DNA of 64,000 nucleotides from Echiichthys vipera (GCA_963691815.1 OY829655.1:11664279-11728278), one strand, 5' to 3'. Positions 51,612 through 63,502 are shown, counted from the first letter of the stretch. Notes: generated by a model from the letters alone, not told the origin. Numbers and translations are program-made.

Positions 51612-51794
51612 TGCTGCCATCTGTGATCGAGTGCAGTGGAGAGGAATTCCACTGTGTCACAGATGGAACCTGCATCCCAGAGCGCTGGAGATGTGACGGA
51701 GACAAGGACTGTGAGGACGGGAGCGACGAGAAAGACTGTGAGGGCACTAAAAGGATGTGTGACCCCAAGGCCAAGTTTACCTGCAAAGATACAG
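51612..51794 (+). CDS. lrp1b: lrp1b exon: LDLa repeat 8 and start of repeat 9
   Basis: A 183-bp phase 1-1 exon, acceptor TTTGTTTTAG and donor GTAGTA. It encodes a linker, repeat 8 (ECSGEEFHCVTDGTCIPERW then RCDGDKDCEDGSDEKDC) and the first part of repeat 9 (MCDPKAKFTCKDT). Repeat 9 continues on the exon at 55462. Repeat 8 has intact calcium residues. The long minus-strand frame over this exon is a shadow. Confidence 0.96.
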
Positions 51795-52720
51795 GTAGTA
51801 AATACAGTACACTTCTAAACCACATAATGAGGTCAAAAGTGAGGGATACATTGGCAGCCGCCATTATTTGTAAAAAGGGGCTGAACATGGTTCTCCCTTT
51901 TTACTTTTACCTTTAAGTGTAATTTTATCTTAATAAAGATGTAGTGAGTTTTAAGGTTACAAATTAATTTGATTTTTTATTTAAACCTTAGTCTCAGCAG
52001 TGACTGTTATGTCACTTTCAGACTAAAGAGTCATTCACATTTTCTTCATTTAATAGCTAGGCTACATGATTTCAAGTGTGAAATAATGCCCTGAGTGAAA
52101 CATGCAAGTTGGGAAGGTGCGTGGTCCATTTTGAAGCAGGTAAAAAAGAAAGCGTCCGGACTTTCTCAGATGACAGCTAAACAGTACAGTATAATGTGTT
52201 TCTCAAAACAATTTTTAGGCCAAGAAGAGAGAAGTTACATTTCCATTACAGTCTAATACCCTTTATAAGGTGGGTCGCCCTCGCCGAAACGACCCGAAAT
52301 TGAATGTGAGCTGGCCCTAAAGGTGTTTGACCTGACCTATTTTCTCCTCTGAAAAAAAACCTGGTGGCTGATTTTTGAGAGAGGAAAGATACTACAGGAA
52401 CAAGTGTTAAAACATTCATTAATCACCTTATTAATTATTAATTAGGCTCATTAATTTGTCCTTGTTAAAAAGGGCACCACGCCGATATAGTACAGGATGT
52501 TATTAATCTTTTGCAATAGTATAATATCTGTTAAAGTTAAAGACACTAGTCCCTGTCATTTTGAAAGAATACTTTTCTATCAATTTTTGTTTCGATTTCA
52601 TGAACTGAAAACACTTGTTCTGATATCACATAAACCACAAGAGTCTTTGCAATTACAATGAAACATTCACAGACACAGCTTGATTTTTTTGGTTATTTAA
52701 ATTCTAACTACAAAAATATG

Positions 52721-53830
52721 TACAGTGGCTATCAAAATTAGAGAACAACTAAATGCTAAATACTGTTATTTTTTATCATCCATAATTTGATAGAATATCC
52801 GCTGTGGCTATACCACTGCTGTCCTAGCTTTTTTTTTTTTTTTTTAAATAACCAAGGCACTTCAACAAAAACCTTTATTTTGTGAAAAAGACAGTGAGCA
52901 AAAAAAAAAGAGAACAGTAACCATTGTGTCAGAAGAGAAGATATTAAACAATATTTCATCAGTGCTATAAGATTAAAAAATGAACAGGAAGTGTAGAGGC
53001 CACAGCTTTGAATGACTTCAGCACATCTGTGCCCACAGGACATCACTAGCTTCTCACACTGCTCGTTCGATCTTGGTCAATTCTTCTTGCAGTCTCCTCC
53101 ACAGTCCGGTAACTGTAGTGGGTTTCTTAGACATTGCTTTGTTGCCAAGGATTTTCTAGAGATTCTCTATGGGGTTTAGATCTGGACTCTGGGCTGGCCA
53201 TTTCATTGTTTCAATATTCTTGCATGAAAATTGCAGCTGATTGGGAGACAATTGCAGTGAAGGTAATGGTTGCCAAAGGAGGTTGACATAAACTTTTGCA
53301 TTCACCCTGCCATGTAGCTGCACTAGAGGCCCTACTCCTGCTGCAGAAAACCTCCCATCAGACCCAAATAAATTGAACGTCTTCTCATCACTAAAGTGCA
53401 CTCTGAACCAGTTCTCCTCTGTCCACACAACATGCTTCTCAGCAATGGCAAGTCTCGCCTTTTCATTCTTTCTGCTGATGAGATGTTTGTTCAGTCCAAA
53501 TTGCCTTAAACGATGAGACATTGGGTGCAGAGACAGATCCTTGCCCTGTTCAGCACTGAGCTGGCGAGCAACTCCAACTGCAGTGTTGAACTGATTCCCC
53601 ATTGAGAGTCTTCTGATAATCCTGTCCTCTTGTGCACTTGTATTACGTTGACACATTAAGCTGCAATGGACAAAGTATTTTTTACTCTCTTCGTGGTCTG
53701 CACAGAGGCACGAAGGTCTGTGGTGGTGATAAGGCTGGGACACGACGACAGTGACAAGGTTCCCGAGGGTTCCTAATCAATGGGCAAATTGCCGTTCACT
53801 AAAGAAAAAAAAGATAGCAGACAGTGGTTT
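52721..53830 (-). mobile_element. Tc1-like (Tc1/mariner) DNA transposon, decayed
   Basis: A minus-strand transposase relic (53743-53156) lies between a plausible TA-flanked left end at 52721 (TA then CAGTGGCTATCAAAATTAGA) and a degraded right end, where AGATAGCAGACAGTGG near 53812-53827 may be what is left of the inverted repeat. The inverted repeats do not pair well, so the right limit is approximate. A polyA/T-rich stretch (52830-52910) lies in the 3' part. Total length is close to the usual 1.1-1.6 kb of these elements after internal deletion. Confidence 0.7.
53156..53743 (-). pseudogene. Tc1-like transposase with deleted catalytic core
   Basis: 195 residues read on the minus strand. Order: an IIRRLSMGNQFNTAVGVARQ helix-turn-helix part; AEQGKDLSLHPMSHRLRQFG (second DNA-binding part); ISRKNEKARLAIAEKHVVWT, ENWFRVHFSDEKTFNLFGSD (first catalytic Asp in FSDE); then an abrupt jump to FSAAGVGPLVQLHGRVNAKV; then KWPAQSPDLNPIENL (third catalytic residue, Glu of NPIEN) and a stop. 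The block between SDG and FSAAG and the block carrying the second Asp (QDNAPCH-type) are missing. It is about 340 residues when intact. Function is lost. Confidence 0.9.
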
Positions 53831-55229
53831 GTACTGCCTATATACTGTGGGGTCAGCACATATTCAGGTAGGCATTTCCGGAGAGTTAGCTACGTTTATG
53901 CAGATTTCATTGGGTGAATGCGTGCTGTGTATTGGAGGAGAGTATTACAAACAGAGTTCAATAGAGGGCAGAGTCTTATAGAACTATGTTTAAGCATGAC
54001 GTTCCTTTGTCATCATCTTAAACCCGCCCCACATGAGATAAACAGTGATTGTGCCGGCGAGGGCCAGGTCTGCTGGAAATCTTTCTTAATAGGAGTAGAT
54101 TTCCAGCAAATTAAACGTGAACTTCACAGATTCTTTTGGTTTCCAGGCTATCACACCCTTATATGGTGCAGACATACTGTATCTTCCAGCACGGATAGAT
54201 TTAGATAAAGTCTGACATATGCAAACACTGTTGTACCGTTTTGATTTTCACCCTTAATTTGGCAAGTGACACTGACAATGTTGGTTGGTCTATAGTATAA
54301 AATCATATCCTGAGGCATGAGGCAAAGCTAATTTCAGCTTGCATTTGAGTCCAGTGAGTTGCCCTTCCACCATTCACCTAAGACAGTTGTTTTAGCGCCA
54401 ATACATCCTGGCTAAAATCAATAGACATAAAGGACAGCAATGCACAGCAACACAGAAAACATCAGCTGACTTGATTATTGACTACAGTATTGAATTTTAT
54501 AGAAGTTATGTGTAAAGGTAGAAAAAAAGGGTTTACTCTCATAAATAGCTTATCCTTCCTCTTTTTGAAAAATGCAGTTTATCTGCTTGGAATTTCAAAG
54601 TACTTAACCTTCACATTAAAAGCTGAAACAAACAATATCTTCTCAACATTTTTCACTCCAGTCTTTTCCTTGAGTCTGAAGAGAGAATGAAAATACAGTA
54701 TCTCAGTCATTTGATGAGCAATTCTTTTTGTGTGTGTCAGTTTTAAATTAAGCTGCCAAATGGCTCTCTCAGAGAGACTTTTCTCTGAGAGACTTGAGAG
54801 GCTTAACCATTCTCTACTCTGGAGCAGTGCTGGGAAGTTTGCATGCACTTGTTTGACCAATTAGGACAGACCATTTAAATGGGCAATATAAACTCCCCAT
54901 GTACTCAAACCCAGCATTCACTTTCTTTCTCCAGTGGAAAGGAGAAGGTCAGAGAAAGATCCAGTTGCTTTCTGTCTTTAGCTACGCAGCTTTCTACACA
55001 TCCCTTGACAGTATTATCAAGAACAGAAGCAATGCTGCGTGGTGAAGGGTCGGTTAGACCACACAATTATTATTCACTCTAATTCTGCACTGTCACACCC
55101 CTGTGCACTGGTGCGGTTCGTTATGTCCTCCTTAGAAGAGCAGAGTGCCCTCTCCAGAACTATTTAAAAAGGTTTTTGAAATGGACCAATCCTAACAGTT
55201 CTGACATATTGAAGGAAAGACAAGCTGTA

Positions 55230-55244
55230 CCCCCCCCCCCCCCC
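55230..55244. repeat. C15 homopolymer
   Basis: Fifteen C in a row, in an intron about 215 bases before an exon. Probably length-variable. Confidence 0.95.
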
Positions 55245-55461
55245 GCAACCCATTGTTTTTATTCAGATAAAACAAAGACTCAAAGACGGATGAAGACGCA
55301 AATAAGCAACTGAGGAATGACTGTAACAGCACTATAACTAGTACAGTTGTGACATCAAAATATTACAGGAGGCCTGATGAAATCTCACTTTTTACAAAAT
55401 GGGACCTTCAAGTGCTTAAAACTGTTAAATTCTGCTTATCTCCACGCTTCATTCTCTACAG

Positions 55462-55662
55462 GCAAATGTATCACAAAGAGCTGGGTGTGTGATGGGGATA
55501 TTGACTGTGAGGATCACTCAGATGAAGAGTCATGTGAGTCTGCTGTCTGCAAGCCACCCAAGTACCCTTGTGCCAACGACACCTCTGTCTGCCTTACCCC
55601 TGATAAGATCTGCAATGGCCAAGTGGACTGTGCAGACCGCTCGGATGAAGGACCCATCTGCG
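55462..55662 (+). CDS. lrp1b: lrp1b exon: LDLa repeat 9 end and repeat 10
   Basis: A 201-bp phase 1-1 exon, acceptor TTCTCTACAG and donor GTATTT. It completes repeat 9 (GKCITKSWVCDGDIDCEDHS then DEESC) and encodes repeat 10 (CKPPKYPCANDTSVCLTPDK then ICNGQVDCADRSDEGPIC). Repeat 10 lacks the Trp/CDG pair of other repeats (DKICNG). LRP1 and LRP1B also differ at this spot (CDG in LRP1, CNG in LRP1B as I recall), so Asn fits 1b. NDT is a sequon. Confidence 0.96.
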
Positions 55663-58070
55663 GTATTTGTTTTGTCATTTTTTTGTTTGTTTTTTTTGCT
55701 TTTTCCTGCAATATGCTAAAAAATGATACTCTATTAAAGAAAATGGCCAATGGTATGTGGATACCAGAACATTTGATTGCTGAAATTCTTGTTCCACCAT
55801 TATGGACATTACTAGGCTATTGTATGTTGTATTGACCTGCCGTTCCAGCTCATGATGTGAGTAGGTTCAGATCAGGGCTCTGTGCAGGCAAGTCAAATCC
55901 TTCCCCACAAAACAAAAAATACTTTTTGGACCTGGCTTTGTGCATTCTGTCCAACCATCTATTTTCAGTTGCTAATATGGGTCTGGGCCACGGTGGCAGC
56001 AGGTGAAGCAAGGTATCCCATACAAAGTGTCATTTGTTTTTACCTCTCAGACACTGATGCCAACAGCTAGACTACGTGAACTAAAACAGTCCCTGACCAA
56101 AAGTAAACAAAAGTATGTGGACAGATTATAAAACACCATCCACTGTTGGTTTATTAGTTGAAAATGCTGCTATAGCAGCTGTGAGTAAAATGGTATTATG
56201 AATCCCACTGCTTTTCTTTACAAGACACAGCCTGTGTAGCATGTAAGTGCTAGGATTGGCAAAGCTCGCACCTTCAGGCCTTAAACCCTGACCAATGGGT
56301 TATCCTGACCCTGACCACTTAAGGTCATTGCCTAACCTTAACCATCTGCTCAGCTTGTGTACGTTACAATAGATTCCAATCGCTCGATGGTGACCACTGA
56401 CTTACACAGTCAAATGGACATAATGACATGATGACATTGTCTGGCCATATATAATAACATTATATATATGATTTATGATTTTATGGGACAAATTTGTTTA
56501 AGCTGAATCAAGTTCAACTTTGTTGTCATGTTTACTAAAAGTACAATGAAATGCTTTTGCTCAGTGGCACTCATTCCCATACACTGAAATATACCCGCGC
56601 TTCAAAAGTGTTTGACACTCAAAAGTGTTTGACACTCAAAAGATATATTTTAGGTGAAGAATCACTTGGAAGTTGTGATGGTCCCACTGGGTTTGAGGTG
56701 CTGTGATTGACATTTCTTGCGAGGATAGACACACTGGAGTTGTTGGCATTGGTTCAGAAGAAAATAAAACAAAACAAATAAAAATAACAAATTAATAAAC
56801 CACATTAACATTGCAAATGAAAACTGCAGCACTTTGTTTTTATTTATTTAAATATAGCTCTATTTCTTTCAATTTGCTTTTATCAGCTTTGCAGAGTTGC
56901 AGGAAAAAATAATTGGAAATTTTGAAACACTGTCACATCCTCCAATTTTCACCGCAGAGGTTCAAGACATGTTACCTGCTGAGGCACCTCACAGCACTCA
57001 TGCTAACTCTCACTTTACTTTTTTATCTGATACTATTTCATCTCCCACAGCAGACCTGCTACATACATCCTCTCCTTCACATAGAGCAGCATAGATCCTG
57101 AGGAGGGACCAGTATGTTTTGTTTCAGAGACTAATACTCTGATTTTCAGATGATGGCAAATTTGGAAGTATTTGTCCCGCAACCTTTAGAGGGAAGAAAC
57201 ATATCTCATGTGAATAGCCCTAGCCATCTAATCTCTTAAAGTGAGCAGTGTAAACATGGAGGATCATTTTCTAGAGCATCACTAACCAAGCCTCATGGGG
57301 GCCCTACAGGACCTTTGAGTGTCTGTGTTATCCTAGTTGAAAAGAGGGCTCTTTCCTCCTCATACACAATAAGGTCTTCAGAGAGACCTTGAGAGTTTGA
57401 TTGATTTGCACTAGCGCAGCAGGACCTGCACACGTCATTAACAACTTTGCCCACATACTCCATTTCTCGCACACTTAGAGAGTCCAATGCTGTTCTTGCC
57501 CACCTTGAAAAGAGGTCTTAAAAAGGTGAGAAAAGAGACACTGAACCCATTTTTTTTGTCAATGTACTTCACTATCTTAACCTGCCAGTTGCTAACAAAA
57601 AACAGGTGTTTCGGGCAGGAAAACAACTTTCTAACAAGAAAAAAAGAGCATGGAGTTTAGACATGATATCACTTTTGAAAGGAAAAGTGCATAATGTTCA
57701 TTTTCAACATTGCTTTTGAAGCTGTGTGATGGAAATAAAAGCCATTCACCCCTAGGTGAAACCACAGAGAATCAGCTGTATTGAAGGCGTTCTCATTATA
57801 CAACACCTTTATCTTTATTAGATTGTGAACAAGCTCCTTATGTTTGGCTTGTGATATCTAGCTCTGAGTTGGAAATATGTTATCCGTGTGAGAAACTATT
57901 TAAACATAAAACTTTTGAGATTGCATGCAAGTCTGTAGGATCCAGATTCATATGCTACTATCTCACAGAGCTGTCGTACATACTGTATTTTTCAAATGCT
58001 CTTTTAAATCTAAGTCTTTCTTCTAGTGTCTGTACTGTTTCTAAGAATATGGGTCCTTTCTTCACCCCAG
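55663..58070 (+). other. Intron, mostly unrecognised
   Basis: 2408 bases. Contains a possible LINE/SINE end at 56508-56560 (GTTCAACTTTGTTGTCATGT, then ACAATGAAATGCTTTTGC) and a 17-bp tandem duplication at 56602-56642. Confidence 0.65.
56602..56642. repeat. 17-bp tandem duplication (2.4 copies)
   Basis: TCAAAAGTGTTTGACAC occurs at 56602-56618 and again at 56619-56635, followed by TCAAAAG. The copies are identical, so the duplication is recent or maintained. Confidence 0.95.
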
Positions 58071-58316
58071 ACATGTGTCTTGTAGCCAGAGGGGGTTGCA
58101 GTCACCAGTGCACTGTGGCACCAGGGAAAGGGGTTGTGTGCTTTTGTCCCCCCGGGCTTCACCTGGACTCCAGTAACAAGACATGTGAGGTGGTGGACTA
58201 CTGCAGCCGTCACCTTAAGTGCAGCCAGGTGTGTGAGCAGTACAAGACCACAGTGAAGTGCTCCTGTTATCCAGGATGGACGCTCGACCCAGACGGCGAC
58301 AGCTGTCACAGCACAG
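58071..58316 (+). CDS. lrp1b: lrp1b exon: EGF-like repeats 5 and 6
   Basis: A 246-bp phase 1-1 exon, acceptor TTCACCCCAG and donor GTAACA, encoding two EGF modules. The first has DMCLVARGGCSHQCTVAPGK then VVCFCPPGLHLDSSNKTC. The second has VVDYCSRHLKCSQVCEQYKT then VKCSCYPGWTLDPDGDSC. LKCSQVCEQ and the DYC start follow LRP1B. In family members the first module starts DECSLNNGGC; here it reads DMCLVARGGC, so the Glu and the NN pair are replaced. The two modules share one exon, unlike the first EGF pair at 16078 and 17608. NKT is a sequon. Confidence 0.95.
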
Positions 58317-61300
58317 GTAACAGTCCCTAGCTTTTTTTAATGTTTGCTTTTACTGATGCTGTTGGCTGCTGTGATGGTGTGTGACTGTGGGTCTGTGTCT
58401 GCAGTAATTAAAGTTTATCCTCAGGCAGACGAGTAACTCTTAAAATCTTATATTTGGAGTTCATATCATCCCTGTAGTGTTGGTGCCTTTGATAATGAGC
58501 AAACTTTACATAAACCCCAGCGTATTCAAAATGCTGCAGCCAGAGTCCAAATGAAAACAAAGAGGTTTGAGCACATCACTCCTATTTTATCATCTCTTCA
58601 TTGGCTCCCAGTTAAACAAATAATTGATTTTAAAATACTTCTTATTGTTTTTAAGTGTTGTAATGGCTTGGCTCCTTCTAACGTTGTTGACATGCTCACT
58701 AAATACACACCAGTGTGATCCCTTAGATCATCAGTTAAAGAGCTCCTCACTATACCCAGAATCAACTCCAAATCAGCTCATGGAGCTTTAAGCCACTATG
58801 GTCCTACTCTCTGGAATTCTCTTCCACATGAACTACTGTCTGCTACAACAGTGTCTTCTTTTAAAAGTCAACTAAGAACTTATTTTATTATTATATTTTA
58901 TTTCGCAAGCTTTTAGTTATGTTTAAAGAATGTATTCATGTCCTGTTTGCTTTAAGAATTTTTATTATCATTATTATTACTATCTCCTTTTTAAATGATG
59001 ATAATAATACATTCTTGTATAATTGTATAATGTCCTAAATGTTTTTTATGCATGTAATATTTTTATTTTATTTATTTTTAATTATTTTTATCCTATATGC
59101 TATTTTATGTTATACAATGTATCTTTGTTTCAAATTCTTGAAGCACATTGAGTTCACGCTTGCCATATGAAATGTGCTATATAAATAAATTTGACTTGAC
59201 TTGACTTTGATGAAAAATATGAGCTTTAATCATCACTTATTAATGCAAGAACCACGGATAAGAGGACCTAGAAAGGAAAACAATAAAAGTCAAAAACTAT
59301 AGTACTAGAAGGTTCTTGAGTGTAAATGGTGAGATAGTCTGAAGAAGTGTTGCAGTGTTGATATAGGGTACTGTCAGGTGAAATTCAATCAGTTTCAAAT
59401 CTGAAGAGGCATCTGGGTGATGAGTCCTGTCTGTTTCTATATGTACTGATGCTGAATGAAGGAAGTGTGTTCTCGCTTCTCAAACCACCAGAGCTTTATT
59501 ACTTTACATAAAGTTCACCTTCAGCCTAATTCCATACAGACACAAATGTTTTGCTTGTGAAGTATCCCGTATACATTATAAATTCAAACTTTCCTCTATT
59601 CTATTATTGAATAATCTATTTGATTGGACCTATCTAGAACTGCTTGAAATACAATAGTTAGTTAGTTACACATACATGCTGTTGGCTTGTCAGATTCAGA
59701 TTTATGGACCTTGTTTTGATTACTTGCTTCTTTATTTTACTGTAAGATTGATGACACTTGCAGCTCTAATCTTACATTAATGCAGCAAAACACATTTTTT
59801 TTCTCTGGAAGCCGATCAGAATTCTACGGCTTCATCATAAATCAAATTTTGCATACAACCACAAACATTCCAATTTAATCTTGAGAGGTGTTATTGTATT
59901 CCTTTTGAAGTCCCAGCACACGTCCTCCTTTTCTTTTGCACATCTCAGGAATAATAGATTTGCAGGGACAAGTCTTCACTCCAGTAGCACCGTAGCTAGT
60001 TTGGTTGCAACACCGAAATGTGTCATTGAAGCAAGGACACAATTTTAATTGCATTTTTACAGTTCTGGTCCCTTAAGTATCATTTAGTCTAGAACACTGT
60101 GAAGAGAGTTTTAGTTGGGCAAACATTTTTTAGAAGCAGAAATAATCTTACTGATTGAACTAAACCTCAGTGGGGAAGGCCAGAGGAGTTCAGCATCCAA
60201 ACACTGTTGCCAGCTTTAGGACTTGGCGCGATTTAGCGTCTTCTTAGAGACCCTGCAAAATGTATTTCTCAAAAGAGACCACTTACAAATGTATCTACTT
60301 TTTCAGAAAATGGGAAAATGTAATGTGTTGATTCCCAGAGTGTTTGCCAACAAATTGGTTTGGCTGCAACTGATGCATATAAATGTGCACTCTGTGGTGA
60401 TTTAAACCATTGAGATATGTTTGAAAATATGTCCTCCACAAAGTGGATCAGCAGAGAGCAAGATGGGTAAAATAATAACTATATGGAACTAAGTTAGGGT
60501 CAATTGTTTCAATCCTCCTGCAGAATGTATTTGATTTAAACAAACCACTATAATGAATTATATTATCATCATATTTTGATAGATATGCATTGCATGTCAG
60601 TGACAGGCATTCAGTATAACCCTGTTTTATTGATAGGAACATCACTTATTTTGCAATTCTACCAGCCAATTTTTTTAAACATAGAGACTGAATGAGAGTG
60701 GAACAGACAATACCATTCAAATTAACATAGCAGGATGGTCAGAGTGGCAGTTATTTTTATGTGTACAGTTGCCATTGCAAAGAACTCTAAATGCTATAGC
60801 AGGCTAACCACCACATAAACTTCTGTAAACCAACTTGTTGCAAGTCACAGACTCACTGAGGTGAGGTTTTACATCAAACAAGAAGAGGGATGCATATTTT
60901 GTGTACTTTGTCTGTTGCCTTGTTGACAGAGAGGAATTGAGGATTGATGGATTTAATTTCTATTGGGAAGTCGACAAGTAACTGAGTTTTCAAACTAGTG
61001 AGTATAACGCACTTTACAGCCCCACAGACACGTGTTGTCACTATACCAAAGAACAACAATCGCCATTTTCTCTTGAATTGGTTAAATGGCTATGGCTAAC
61101 AGTGCTATGTCTGTTCTACTCTCATTCTATTTTTTATAGTTGCAACGCATAGAGCTAACAAAAGTTCCATAGTGTCACATAGACAAATTATAATAGGCCT
61201 TTTTCACTGCAGACTTTTTGACTGTTCCTAGTAGGAAAAGCACAGGTTCTACTGATAACATTAACATTAACATTGGCTCTGTTCTATTCAAGTGTCCCAG

Positions 61301-62422
61301 TCAGCCATGAAAATGTGATGGTATGCCAGCATGCAAGATGAGGACCCTGGAACTGAAGAAGCTAAACGGAATACAGCCAGTATTGTCAAAATAACAAAGA
61401 TGTCAAAATGTATCCCATAAAAAAGACTTATACTATACTACTATATCTATTGGCTTTGTTTAACTAATGTTAAAAAGCAACCCCTTCTGTCTTTGGCTAG
61501 CATTAGGGAGAACTGTAATGCTTGTTGGTTTAACACGTTAATTGAGATCCCTTGGTATGGCTGGATGTATTTTGAAAATACTATATTAATAATGCCCTGC
61601 AACAGATTGTCCCCCTGCGACCTGATAGGGACAAGCAGTTGAAGATGGATGGAATATATCCTAATATGTGGGGGATGTCTTTGATCCTTAGCCTTTTTAG
61701 TCCATCTTCAATTCAATTTATTTACAGAACACACTGCAAAACAACAAATGCTGACTACAATAATCAGCATTTATGATATAAACACATGTGGGTAGTTTCA
61801 TGAAAAACTTAAAAAAGTAGAAAAGGCACAGTACTGAACATATTGAATATAGGTGAATGTTTGTTTATATTCATTTTGAGCACACCTTTAGACATTAGCT
61901 GTTGCTGTAGAATGTCAGATACAGATACTATTAAATGAATCAGTCCAATAATTATTTTTGGCCCGGTATCCTGTGAGGGTTTAACTAATTATTTAAGAGG
62001 CAAATTCCTTTCCTTCTAAAAGTTCTGGCTATAACAAATATTTGTACAGAGTAAGCAAGTGATATGTATGTGTGACTGAACAAATGTGTAGCTTTATGTA
62101 TGTATGTGTGTGTGTTCATGGGTACACAATCACACTCAGGCTAAGCAATGTCAATGTTTTCAGATGTATTTATTTTTTTATTTTTTAACATTTGACAATA
62201 GTATTCCTCAGAAAATGTGCCAGAGCTTTATGTGTTGAGGTCGATCATACATTCTAGTCGTACTCCTGCTAAAGAAGAAGGCTGTCACAGCTCGCTAGCC
62301 AGTGGAAAACACTTTCTCATAATGTCCAGCACTGTACATGATGTCGCACATTGTCGATTAACAATTCACTCAAAACATCGCTCAACCCTAGGTGCTTGTT
62401 TCCTGTCTCTATCCTTGGCCAG
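58317..62422 (+). other. Intron with an L2-type LINE 3' end
   Basis: 4106 bases. Holds the LINE fragment at about 58480-59205 and an AACATT triplet repeat near 61258-61275. Nothing else recognised. Confidence 0.7.
58480..59205 (+). repeat. CR1/L2-type LINE, 5'-truncated 3' end
   Basis: The + strand frame from about 58528 encodes RIQNAAARVQMKTKRFEHIT, PILSSLHWLPVKQIIDFKIL, a TGA at 58716-58718 within the same frame, then a LRSSVKELLTIPR segment and GPTLWNSLPHELLS. QNAAAR......HITP.L..LHWLPV...I.FKIL is the classic C-terminal end of CR1/L2/Maui-type ORF2. The copy ends in GTGCTATATAAATAAATTTG and three TTGAC units (59191-59205), the usual short tandem tail of L2-type elements. A single stop and no catalytic part make it dead but not very old. 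Confidence 0.88.
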
Positions 62423-62620
62423 ATTCCTTTGAGGCTTTCATCATTTTCTCAATACGACACGAGATAAGACGAATAGACCTTCACAAGCGGGACTACAGCT
62501 TGCTGGTGCCAGGGCTGAGGAACACCATTGCGCTAGACTTCCACTTTAATCACAGCCTCCTTTACTGGACAGATGTGGTGGAGGATAAGATCTACAGAGG
62601 AAGGCTCTCCGAGTCTGGCG
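62423..62620 (+). CDS. lrp1b: lrp1b exon: beta-propeller 3, first blades
   Basis: A 198-bp phase 1-1 exon, acceptor CTTGGCCAG and donor GTATGC. It encodes SFEAFIIFSIRHEIRRIDLH, KRDYSLLVPGLRNTIALDFH and FNHSLLYWTDVVEDKIYRGR with LSESGG. LLYWTDVVEDKIYRG is the YWTD motif. SIRHEIRRIDLHKRDYSLL is the LRP1B form; LRP1 has SNRHEIRRIDLHKGDYSVL as I recall. This is the best paralogue-diagnostic exon. NHS is a sequon. Confidence 0.97.
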
Positions 62621-63297
62621 GTATGCACACACATCAGTAAATACTCCAACGCACACAAGCATTTGCCATCTTAAGAGAGCTGTGATGTATTGGCGAATGA
62701 GAGTCATGACTTGCTCATGTGTGCTCTAGCAGCTGTAATGGAAGTCTGAGACACTGCCAATGATAATGCTTGGTTTCACACTACTGTCATTATGCGTACT
62801 CAGGCCTGATGCAGTGAGTTGATATTGTCTTTCCCTTCAAATTTACCTCAGGTTGTCTTAAGGTAAAAAATACTGCAGGACCGAGGACTTGAGCTGTTGT
62901 AGTTCAGTATCTCCCCCTAGTAAAATGATGATTCATAATTTCTCCTTTGCTCTATATTTTTGTTCGTGGCAGTACATTCACTGGGTTTTGCGTGCCTTAT
63001 TTCCCTCTATGGAGCAATAGAGATTGACTCTTAGCTGTACCAATTCCACCCTTTTGTGAGGCACACATAAAAGCCTCAGCATCTGAGAATAGTTGTAAAC
63101 AGCTAGATTATAAATATTGTGGGGAAACCCTTTAAACATGCTTAATGGGACCCTGTAGAAAGCAATCTTCTTTATATGGATAAACTTTCCCCTAGAGATA
63201 TCCCCTTTTGCATTGAGAAGGTTTTCCTGAGCACTGTAAAGAGACTGCCCCCTTGCTACATAGTCATGTCATGGTGTTGTTGCTGTTGTTGTTTCAG
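62621..63297 (+). other. Intron, nothing recognised
   Basis: 677 bases; a TTGTTGCTGTTGTTG tract sits in the acceptor region (63276-63294). Confidence 0.75.
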
Positions 63298-63502
63298 GGG
63301 TGACAGGGATTGAGGTGGTCGTGCAGCACGGTCTGGCCACCCCAGAGGGCCTGGCTGTGGACTGGATTACAGGGAAACTGTACTGGATTGACAGCAATCT
63401 GGACCAGATTGAGGTGGCCAAGCTTAACGGAGATATGCGCACCACATTGATTGCCGGAGGCATGGAGCATCCACGGGCCATCGCTCTCGACCCAGGGCAG
63501 GG
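63298..63502 (+). CDS. lrp1b: lrp1b exon: beta-propeller 3, next blade
   Basis: A 205-bp exon, phase 1 to 2, acceptor TTGTTTCAG and donor GTATGT. It encodes VTGIEVVVQHGLATPEGLAV, DWITGKLYWIDSNLDQIEVA, KLNGDMRTTLIAGGMEHPRA and IALDPGQG. KLYWIDSNLDQIEVAKL is the YWTD-type motif; YWIDSNLD follows LRP1B (LRP1 has YWVESNLD as I recall). The propeller continues on exons beyond the window. Confidence 0.97.

Larger units (their letters stand above)
51795..55461 (+). other. Intron with a Tc1-like transposon
   Basis: 3667 bases. Holds the Tc1 element (about 52721-53830) and a 15-base C run (55230-55244). The rest is unrecognised. Confidence 0.75.

Noticed and set aside
51379..51888. A 169-residue minus-strand open frame
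   Set aside because: It is antisense to the LDLa repeat 8-9 exon, and its openness follows from the codon pattern of the real exon.
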